From NCBI GenBank assembly GCA_009704225.1, contig WLEN01000043.1:1-6336 (forward strand): a stretch of DNA of 6,336 nucleotides, read 5' to 3'. Made by a program: the position numbers and the translations under genes. The notes below the pieces were generated by a model that ran no database searches, was not told the origin of the DNA, and saw only the letters and a list, made by a program, of their open reading frames with translations. Below, one piece after another: positions 1 to 5,079 of this stretch (positions within the stretch are counted from its first letter, which is position 1; every line of letters begins with the position of its first letter). Origin of the DNA: Actinomycetota bacterium. GTDB lineage: Bacteria; Actinomycetota; Actinomycetes; Actinomycetales; Microbacteriaceae.

Positions 1-1713
1 TGGTGCGACGGTTCACTCGGAGAGCGCCAGGCGCTCATCGCCGAGATGGTCGCATCCGAGACCCTCATCCCGCTTGATGGCGAACTTCGCCCGAACTCGT
101 TCCTCGCACGAAGCAACCCCGACGATGTCGCCCGCGTCGAATCTCGAACGTTCATCTGCTCGGCGTCCGAGCGTGATGCTGGCCCGACCAACAATTGGCA
201 CGACCCCGACGACATGCGGTCGACGCTGTCGGGGCTCTTTAGCGAATCGATGCGCGGTCGGACAATGTACGTCATCCCATTTCTCATGGGGCCGGCTGGG
301 TCGCCCGTTACCCGCGTCGGAATCGAGATCACCGACTCGCCTTACGTTGTCGTTTCGATGGGAACGATGACTCGAATGGGTCGCATCGCACTCGACGTCA
401 TCGAAGGCGGCGCAGATTGGGTCCGTGCGGTTCACTCGGTCGGCGCGCCACTTGATGATGGCCAGGTCGACGTCGCGTGGCCGTGCAATTCGACTAAATA
501 CATCACTCACTTTCCCGAGACCCGCGAAATCTGGTCATTCGGCTCGGCCTATGGCGGCAACGCGTTGTTGGGAAAGAAATCCTTCGCTTTGCGCATCGCG
601 TCGGCGATGGCCCGTGACGAGGGCTGGCTTGCCGAACACATGATGCTCGTCCGCATCACGTCACCGGAGGGTCACGTCGCGCATATTGCTGCAGCCTTCC
701 CCAGCGCGTGTGGAAAAACCAACTTCGCGATGATGCAACCGACTCTTCCGGGATGGCAGGTCGAAACTCTCGGCGACGACATCGTCTGGATGTGGATCGA
801 TGAAAACGGGCTGTTGCGCGCCATCAACCCCGAGGCCGGGTTCTTCGGAGTCGCACCAGGAACGAGCGACGCGACCAATCCTGTGGCCATTCAAACGCTC
901 TGGGGCAACACCGTCTTTACGAACGTCGCCCTGACCGATGACGGTGACGTGTGGTGGGAGGGGCTCACGAAAGAGAAGCCCGCCCATCTCACCGATTGGA
1001 CCGGTCAGGATTGGACGCCGGAATCGGGAACGCCCGCGGCACACCCCAACTCGCGATTCACCGTCGCAATCGACCAGTGCCCGACTACCGCGAGCGAGTG
1101 GGCGGATCCGCGCGGAGTCGTCGTCGACGCGATTGTTTTTGGTGGTCGGCGATCCGACACCATGCCCCTCGTCACCGAAGCACGCTCGTGGTCTCACGGG
1201 GTTTACCTTGGTGCGACGATGGCATCTGAGCGCACAGCTGCCGCCGAGGGAACCCTTGGCGAACTTCGCCGAGACCCGTTTGCGATGGCACCCTTCACCG
1301 GGTACAACGTCGGTGACCACTGGGCCCACTGGTTGTCCATCGGCGAACGCCTCCGCGTCTCTGGGCGCTTTCCGCGCATTTTCCAGGTGAACTGGTTCCG
1401 TCGCGACGAGAGTGGGCGATTCCTGTGGCCAGGTTTTGGCGACAACGTTCGTGTCGTCAAGTGGATGATGGATCGCTTGCGTGGTGCCATCGGAGGCGTC
1501 GACAGCCCCGTTGGCACGCTTCCGAAACTAGCCGACCTCGACTTGCATGGACTAGACATTGCCATCTCCGATGCCACTGAAATCGTGTCGGTGAAGTACC
1601 GCGAAATCGAACACGATGCCCGAGACGCACAAGCTCTGCTAACTCTCATCGGCGACACTGTGCCGGCGGCGATCTGGGCAGAGAATACTGAGACAATTGC
1701 CCAGAGTCAGTGA
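1..1713 (+). CDS. pckG: Phosphoenolpyruvate carboxykinase (GTP), 5'-truncated by window edge
   Basis: Cytosolic enzyme that converts oxaloacetate plus GTP to phosphoenolpyruvate, GDP and CO2, the entry step of gluconeogenesis. The frame is open from base 1, and the residues before the first ATG at 46 (WCDGSLGER) already match the family, so 46 is an internal Met. About 35-40 N-terminal residues lie outside the window, judging from the roughly 606-residue mycobacterial enzyme; 570 are visible. Numbering from base 1: GGNALLGKK at 185-193, with K193 and H213 matching the Mn-binding Lys and His of vertebrate PEPCK; P-loop FPSACGKTN at 233-241 with the mobile-loop Cys237; GDD at 258-260 with D260 as metal ligand; GGRR near 381; NWFRR at 464-468 near the nucleotide site. 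All key residues are present, so the enzyme should be active. It is the GTP family, unrelated in sequence to ATP-dependent PckA. The stop is TGA at 1711; the next gene is 71 nt downstream. Confidence 0.97.
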   Translation, partial: WCDGSLGERQALIAEMVASETLIPLDGELRPNSFLARSNPDDVARVESRTFICSASERDAGPTNNWHDPDDMRSTLSGLFSESMRGRTMYVIPFLMGPAGSPVTRVGIEITDSPYVVVSMGTMTRMGRIALDVIEGGADWVRAVHSVGAPLDDGQVDVAWPCNSTKYITHFPETREIWSFGSAYGGNALLGKKSFALRIASAMARDEGWLAEHMMLVRITSPEGHVAHIAAAFPSACGKTNFAMMQPTLPGWQVETLGDDIVWMWIDENGLLRAINPEAGFFGVAPGTSDATNPVAIQTLWGNTVFTNVALTDDGDVWWEGLTKEKPAHLTDWTGQDWTPESGTPAAHPNSRFTVAIDQCPTTASEWADPRGVVVDAIVFGGRRSDTMPLVTEARSWSHGVYLGATMASERTAAAEGTLGELRRDPFAMAPFTGYNVGDHWAHWLSIGERLRVSGRFPRIFQVNWFRRDESGRFLWPGFGDNVRVVKWMMDRLRGAIGGVDSPVGTLPKLADLDLHGLDIAISDATEIVSVKYREIEHDARDAQALLTLIGDTVPAAIWAENTETIAQSQ

Positions 1714-1737
1714 CAAATTATCGTAATCAAATTGTCA
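1711..1737. repeat. Imperfect inverted repeat overlapping the pckG stop
   Basis: TGACAA at 1711-1716 is the exact reverse complement of TTGTCA at 1732-1737. Inside it, ATTA (1717-1720) and TAAT (1724-1727) pair around a TCG loop, leaving CAAA (1728-1731) as a bulge. The stem is AT-rich and has no following T-run, so it is a poor intrinsic terminator. A regulator-binding dyad is an alternative. The outer left arm contains the pckG TGA stop. Chance occurrence in this AT-rich patch is possible. Confidence 0.3.
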
Positions 1738-1745
1738 TATAACCT

Positions 1746-1755
1746 TCACCGGTGA
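1746..1755. promoter_or_regulatory. 10-bp perfect palindrome upstream of the lipoprotein gene
   Basis: TCACCGGTGA is a perfect 10-bp palindrome ending 16 nt before the -10-like TAGATT at 1772. It covers the place where a -35 element would sit, and no good -35 hexamer is visible there. This position would suit an operator or activator site. That role is inferred from position only; I recognise no specific regulator motif, and palindromes of this length arise by chance. Confidence 0.25.
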
Positions 1756-1771
1756 GAGGCCGAGGTGCGAG

Positions 1772-1784
1772 TAGATTTGGGGGT
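1772..1784 (+). promoter_or_regulatory. Probable -10 element of a leaderless promoter for the lipoprotein gene
   Basis: TAGATT (1772-1777) fits the actinobacterial -10 consensus TANNNT and is followed by 7 nt and then the ATG at 1785, so transcription would begin at or next to the start codon. Leaderless mRNAs with this geometry are common in Actinobacteria. There is no canonical -35. The G-run at 1779-1783 could instead act as a poor, very close Shine-Dalgarno sequence. Confidence 0.5.
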
Positions 1785-2426
1785 ATGCAGTTGACATCAC
1801 AATTCAGGATTGTGCGAGCCATTGCGCCCATCGCTATTGTCATGCTCGCGTTAACAGGCTGCGGTCCAAATGTGGATCCGACGGCAGGTCCGAATCCGAC
1901 TGGGACGACTCAACCAACGGGTGAACCGACCGACCCTCCCGTCCAAACCGAGTTCTTCTCGATGCCCGCGGACTGCACCGGTATTTTGCCCGCGACGGAT
2001 GTCGCTGCGTTCGCCGCCGACGGCGTCATCTTGTTGGCCGGGCCTGGCGGAAAATACGGCAACGAACTCATCACCGAACCGACGCCGGAAATGAGCGCCG
2101 GTGGAATCTCGTGTTACTTCGGAGTAGACAACGAAGATCTCACGTTGCTCCGAGTCAATGTGCTCGTCTCGGCGGTCCCGCTCGATGACACAAGTCGGGC
2201 GAAGGTAATCGATGACCTCGCTGCTCAAGGACTCGCGCGGGCGATGGACGAACGCGGCGATGTCACTTTTGGGATTCTGGGTGTCAGCGAAGGTCAAACC
2301 ACAGCGAACTACAACGTGATCGCGAGCGATTCCTGGATTTCGGTGCTGTCGTCGGATGGCGGTGAAGCGGCATTTTTGGCCATCGTAAGTCTTGCCAACG
2401 CCGTTCACATCGCGAATTACAACTAG
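1785..2426 (+). CDS. Secreted lipoprotein of unknown function
   Basis: A 213-residue protein that I do not recognise as a named family. It opens with a classic lipoprotein signal peptide: basic n-region (R8, R11), hydrophobic segment about 12-23, and lipobox LTGC with lipidated Cys26. Export and anchoring to the outer face of the membrane are therefore expected. Residues 27-55 form a Pro/Thr/Gly-rich tether. The remaining domain of about 155 residues has only two other cysteines, C64 (ADCTG) and C110 (ISCYFG), which may form a disulfide once exported. That layout is common among small actinobacterial lipoproteins, but I cannot assign a domain or ligand. I chose ATG 1785 over the in-frame GTG at 1752 because 1785 starts the signal peptide cleanly and sits 7 nt after a -10-like TAGATT; the GTG would add 11 residues (MRGRGASRFGG). 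ung begins 3 nt after its TAG stop, suggesting co-transcription. Confidence 0.85.
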   Translation: MQLTSQFRIVRAIAPIAIVMLALTGCGPNVDPTAGPNPTGTTQPTGEPTDPPVQTEFFSMPADCTGILPATDVAAFAADGVILLAGPGGKYGNELITEPTPEMSAGGISCYFGVDNEDLTLLRVNVLVSAVPLDDTSRAKVIDDLAAQGLARAMDERGDVTFGILGVSEGQTTANYNVIASDSWISVLSSDGGEAAFLAIVSLANAVHIANYN

Positions 2427-2429
2427 GTC

Positions 2430-3101
2430 GTGCCGTCGGAATTTGTTTCCGGAGTTGACCCAAGCTGGGGGCCTGTGTTTGCTCGCGCAACCACATCACT
2501 CGACGAAATCGACAAACGGTTGGACAACGAGGAACTCACTGGCGTTCGACACGCACCGGCTCGCGAGGACATATTTCGGGCGTTTTGTGCGCCGCTAGAT
2601 TCCATCCGTGTCGTAATCCTCGGCCAAGACCCCTACCCGACGCGAGGTCACGCGGTCGGACTGTCGTTTTCGACGAACAGAGATGTTCGTCCGTTGCCTC
2701 GAAGCCTCACAAACATTTACGCCGAACTTCGAGATGACCTGGGCATCGATCCCGCGGAGCACGGCGACCTGTCACGATGGGTCGACCAGGGCGTGATGTT
2801 GCTCAACACGTCGCTGACCGTGCGCGAAGGCGAGGCGGGTTCCCATCGAGCCTGGCCGTGGAGAAACGTGACGGGTGCAGCGCTTCGAGCTCTCGCCGAA
2901 CGCGGCGGCCCACTCGTCGCCGTCTTGTGGGGTCGGGAGGCTCAGTGGGCAGCGGCGCTGTTGAACGGCGTCGACTCGATCGAGTCTGCCCACCCCTCGC
3001 CACTCTCGGCGCATAGAGGTTTTTTCGGCTCGCGTCCTTTCTCGCGGACAAACGCCTCGCTCGTCAATCAGGGTGGCGACCCGATTGACTGGCGCGTTTA
3101 G
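2430..3101 (+). CDS. ung: Uracil-DNA glycosylase, family 1
   Basis: Removes uracil from DNA by hydrolysing the N-glycosidic bond, starting base-excision repair of deaminated cytosine or misincorporated dUMP. At 223 residues it is a normal bacterial length. The water-activating motif GQDPYP is at 65-70 (catalytic D67), in the actinobacterial form with Pro where E. coli has His. F80 should stack on the uracil, N126 in LLN should read its edge, and the DNA-intercalation motif HPSPLSAHRGFFGSRPFS runs from 188, with H188 matching E. coli H187. All catalytic positions are intact. The GTG at 2430 is the first possible start, because the in-frame lipoprotein TAG is one codon upstream (GTC lies between). 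It also keeps the N-terminal region alignable with mycobacterial Ung. There is no good Shine-Dalgarno sequence, so translation may be coupled to the lipoprotein gene. A GTG at 2475 is a less likely alternative. Confidence 0.96.
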   Translation: MPSEFVSGVDPSWGPVFARATTSLDEIDKRLDNEELTGVRHAPAREDIFRAFCAPLDSIRVVILGQDPYPTRGHAVGLSFSTNRDVRPLPRSLTNIYAELRDDLGIDPAEHGDLSRWVDQGVMLLNTSLTVREGEAGSHRAWPWRNVTGAALRALAERGGPLVAVLWGREAQWAAALLNGVDSIESAHPSPLSAHRGFFGSRPFSRTNASLVNQGGDPIDWRV

Positions 3102-3110
3102 ACTCGTGGC
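3099..3110 (+). promoter_or_regulatory. Probable -10 element of a leaderless promoter for the acetyltransferase gene
   Basis: TAGACT (3099-3104) matches TANNNT and lies 6 nt before the ATG at 3111; its first three bases are the ung stop codon. There is no Shine-Dalgarno sequence between the stop and the ATG. The geometry repeats that of the lipoprotein gene and suggests an internal leaderless promoter, so this gene may be made independently of ung. No clear -35 is visible. Confidence 0.45.
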
Positions 3111-3623
3111 ATGACTGGAGTGACGTTCCGATTGGCCACCGTTGCCGATGCCGACATCCTCGCTGAGATTTACAATCACTACGTTCGAACGTCAACTGTC
3201 ACTTTCGATCTTGACCCGTGGTCGACGGAAGAAATGGCCCACAAAATCGAGACGGTGGTAGCACTCGGCATGCCGTTCATCGTCTCGGAAATCGGTGGCG
3301 GTCTGGTCGGGTACGGCTACCTATCTACGTGGCGAGAAAAGTGCGCATACGAAACGACAATGGAAAACACCCTGTACCTGCGTGACGACGCGCGAGGTGC
3401 CGGAATTGGGCGCTCGTTGTTGGAAGAACTCCTCCGACTCGGTGCAATCGCTGGAGTTCGCGAGGTCATCGCCGTGATCGCGAACACCCCCGATGCGGTT
3501 CCGTCGATTCGGCTTCACGAGAAGGCGGGTTTTGCGCGCGTGGGCGAAATGGACTGGGTTGGCCGCAAGTTTGACGAGTGGATTGGCGTCGTCATGATGC
3601 AGAAGTCGCTCGTCCGCGATTAG
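3111..3623 (+). CDS. GNAT N-acetyltransferase, phosphinothricin/methionine-sulfone acetyltransferase-like
   Basis: Predicted cytosolic enzyme that transfers acetyl from acetyl-CoA to a small amine, probably the alpha-amino group of an amino-acid analogue. Its 170 residues are typical of the Pat/MnaT (YncA) branch of GNAT. Characteristic segments are seen in order: IYNHYV with STVTFD (20-33), PFIV (55-58), GYGYLSTWREKCAY (67-80), the acetyl-CoA pyrophosphate loop RGAGIG (95-100), VIAVIANTPDAVPSIRLHEKAGF beginning near 119, and GRKFDEW close to the C-terminus. Characterised relatives acetylate phosphinothricin, methionine sulfoximine or methionine sulfone, but paralogues differ in substrate, so the true substrate is open. 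Whether this is resistance, detoxification or metabolism cannot be told from sequence. It sits 9 nt after ung and 85 nt before metY. Composition matches its neighbours, with no sign of recent transfer. Confidence 0.88.
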   Translation: MTGVTFRLATVADADILAEIYNHYVRTSTVTFDLDPWSTEEMAHKIETVVALGMPFIVSEIGGGLVGYGYLSTWREKCAYETTMENTLYLRDDARGAGIGRSLLEELLRLGAIAGVREVIAVIANTPDAVPSIRLHEKAGFARVGEMDWVGRKFDEWIGVVMMQKSLVRD

Positions 3624-3647
3624 TCCTTTCGTTACGCATTGTTTCAC

Positions 3648-3696
3648 GGCTAGTGGAATGGGTCCGTTGCGCTCTCTACTGTGAAGGGAACTAGCC
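3648..3696. repeat. Inverted repeat GGCTAGT / ACTAGCC in the metY leader
   Basis: GGCTAGT (3648-3654) and ACTAGCC (3690-3696) are exact reverse complements, 35 nt apart. The right arm abuts the metY Shine-Dalgarno sequence at 3697. A second short pair, TTCAC (3643-3647) with GTGAA (3681-3685), interleaves with it. They could be operator half-sites around the promoter or a leader RNA fold. No known methionine riboswitch class or McbR-type site is recognisable here. Confidence 0.25.
3677..3682 (+). promoter_or_regulatory. metY: Possible -10 element for metY
   Basis: TACTGT fits TANNNT and lies 26 nt before the metY ATG, giving a short leader that would still contain the Shine-Dalgarno sequence. 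No convincing -35 is present 16-18 nt upstream. The gap from 3624 must hold the promoter if metY is not read from the upstream genes. Confidence 0.3.
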
Positions 3697-3703
3697 AAAG
3701 GAG
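3697..3703 (+). promoter_or_regulatory. metY: Strong ribosome binding site of metY
   Basis: AAAGGAG with a 5-nt spacer to ATG 3709 is the best Shine-Dalgarno sequence in the window and fixes the metY start. It contrasts with the SD-less starts of the lipoprotein, ung and acetyltransferase genes, and suggests high translation of metY. Confidence 0.85.
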
Positions 3704-3708
3704 CCCAC

Positions 3709-5004
3709 ATGTCGTGGAAATTTGAAACCCAGCAGATTCACGCTGGTGCCGCACCGGATCCCGTCACGAACGCTCGTGCCGTCCCGGTGTATCGCACCAC
3801 GGCGTATGTCTTCAACGATTCCGACCACGCGAAGAACCTCTTTGCGCTCGCCGAATTCGGAAACATTTACACCCGCATCATGAACCCGACCCAGGATGTC
3901 GCCGAAAAGCGCATTACCGCCCTCGAAGGTGGAACCGCGTCTCTCTTGGTTGCGTCAGGTTCTGCAGCGACGACCTACGCGGTCCTCAACATTGCGGGCG
4001 CGGGCGACCACATCGTGTCGTCATCGAGCATTTACGGCGGAACCTACAACCTGTTCCATTACACGCTCGCCAAGCTCGGCATCGAGGTGACGTTCGTGAA
4101 CGACCAGGACAACCTCGACGAGTGGAAGGCTGCCGTTCGCCCCAACACCAAGTTGTTCTTCGGTGAAACGATTGCGAATCCGCGGATCAACATCCTCGAC
4201 ATCGAAGGCGTCTCGAAGATTGCACATGATGCTGGTGTGCCCCTCATCGTCGATAACACCATTGCCACCCCGTACCTGATCCGTCCGTTCGAGCACGGTG
4301 CCGACATCATTATCCACTCGGCGACCAAATTCCTCGGTGGGCACGGTACGGTCGTCGCCGGCGCGATTGTCGATGGCGGAAAGTTTGCGTGGTCGAAGAA
4401 CGTCGAGAAATTCCCCGGTTTGACCGAACCTGACCCCTCGTATCACGGTGCGTCGTTCACGACCGTTCTGGGAGACGGAATCGCCTACATCATCAAGGCG
4501 CGGGTTCAGTTGCTCCGCGATACCGGTGCCGCCGTTGCGCCAGACAACGCGTGGGCAATTCTGCAGGGCATCGAGACACTGTCCCTTCGCATGGATCGCC
4601 ACGTCGAGAACGCGAATGCGGTTGCCCGCTGGCTGGAGGCCCACCCCGATGTTGCCAGTGTGTCTCACGCGGGACTCGAGTCGAGCCCGTGGTTCAAGGC
4701 GGGGCAGAAGTACGCCCCCAAAGGCGCAGGTGCAGTCCTTTCGTTTGAACTCAAGGGCGGCGTCAAAGCCGGACGTGCGCTCGTCGAATCGACCGAGTTG
4801 TTCAGCCACGTCGCGAACATCGGTGACGTCCGTTCACTCATCATCCACCCCGCGTCGACGACGCACTCGCAGCTCTCCCCAGAAGAGCAGCTGAGCGCGG
4901 GTGTCACACCCGGTCTTGTTCGCCTCTCGGTCGGACTCGAGCACATCGATGACATCATCGCTGACCTCGACGCTGGTTTCGCTGCGGCGCGCAAAGCCAA
5001 GTAG
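3709..5004 (+). CDS. metY: O-acetylhomoserine sulfhydrylase (PLP-dependent)
   Basis: Cytosolic PLP enzyme of the Cys/Met metabolism family that replaces the acetyl group of O-acetyl-L-homoserine with sulfide, giving homocysteine and acetate. The 431-residue length is typical of MetY and longer than the roughly 380-400 of cystathionine gamma-synthase and gamma-lyase. Visible motifs: N-terminal FETQQIHAG; YTR at 54-56, which supplies PLP-phosphate contacts from the partner subunit; SGSAAT near 83-88; SSSIYGGTYNLF with Y113 stacking on PLP; D182 in VDNT contacting the pyridine nitrogen; and the Schiff-base lysine K207 in SATKFLGGHG. The start is fixed by AAAGGAG 5 nt upstream. metX follows 75 nt downstream beyond a hairpin, the usual actinobacterial metY-metX pairing, which supports acetylhomoserine as substrate. 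Members can also have methionine gamma-lyase-like or sulfide-recycling roles, but context makes the biosynthetic role most likely. Confidence 0.95.
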   Translation: MSWKFETQQIHAGAAPDPVTNARAVPVYRTTAYVFNDSDHAKNLFALAEFGNIYTRIMNPTQDVAEKRITALEGGTASLLVASGSAATTYAVLNIAGAGDHIVSSSSIYGGTYNLFHYTLAKLGIEVTFVNDQDNLDEWKAAVRPNTKLFFGETIANPRINILDIEGVSKIAHDAGVPLIVDNTIATPYLIRPFEHGADIIIHSATKFLGGHGTVVAGAIVDGGKFAWSKNVEKFPGLTEPDPSYHGASFTTVLGDGIAYIIKARVQLLRDTGAAVAPDNAWAILQGIETLSLRMDRHVENANAVARWLEAHPDVASVSHAGLESSPWFKAGQKYAPKGAGAVLSFELKGGVKAGRALVESTELFSHVANIGDVRSLIIHPASTTHSQLSPEEQLSAGVTPGLVRLSVGLEHIDDIIADLDAGFAAARKAK

Positions 5005-5014
5005 TTCCTCTCTG

Positions 5015-5051
5015 CGTGCGGGGTCGGTTCCCTTGGGTCCGACCCCGCACG
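5015..5051 (+). terminator. Strong GC-rich hairpin between metY and metX
   Basis: CGTGCGGGGTCGG (5015-5027) and CCGACCCCGCACG (5039-5051) form a perfect 13-bp stem around an 11-nt loop, starting 10 nt after the metY stop. The downstream sequence has only scattered T's (TCGTTGGG), so it is not a textbook rho-independent terminator; GC-rich hairpins without a T-run are common in actinobacteria. It could terminate, attenuate transcription into metX, or protect the metY 3' end. Confidence 0.7.
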
Positions 5052-5079
5052 TCGTTGGGCGTGAGAGACTAGGCGAACT

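Noticed and set aside
46..48. ATG at 46 as the pckG start
   Set aside because: The 15 upstream in-frame codons carry family-conserved residues (WCDGS), so the gene begins before the window.
661..1329. 222-codon open frame on the minus strand inside pckG
   Set aside because: It lies wholly within conserved pckG and has a low-complexity Arg/Gly-rich translation; treated as a composition shadow.
1752..1754. GTG 1752 as the lipoprotein start
   Set aside because: It overlaps the palindrome, puts 11 atypical residues before the signal peptide, and lies upstream of the likely transcription start.
1791..1796. TTGACA as a -35 element
   Set aside because: It lies inside the lipoprotein coding sequence and no TANNNT follows at 16-18 nt.
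3624..3708. SAM riboswitch or McbR-type operator upstream of metY
   Set aside because: I looked for a riboswitch-like core and for TAGAC-N6-GTCTA and found neither; the 85-nt gap is also short for most SAM riboswitch classes.
4021..4809. 262-codon open frame on the minus strand inside metY
   Set aside because: It is a mirror of metY codon use, with no start context and no family resemblance.
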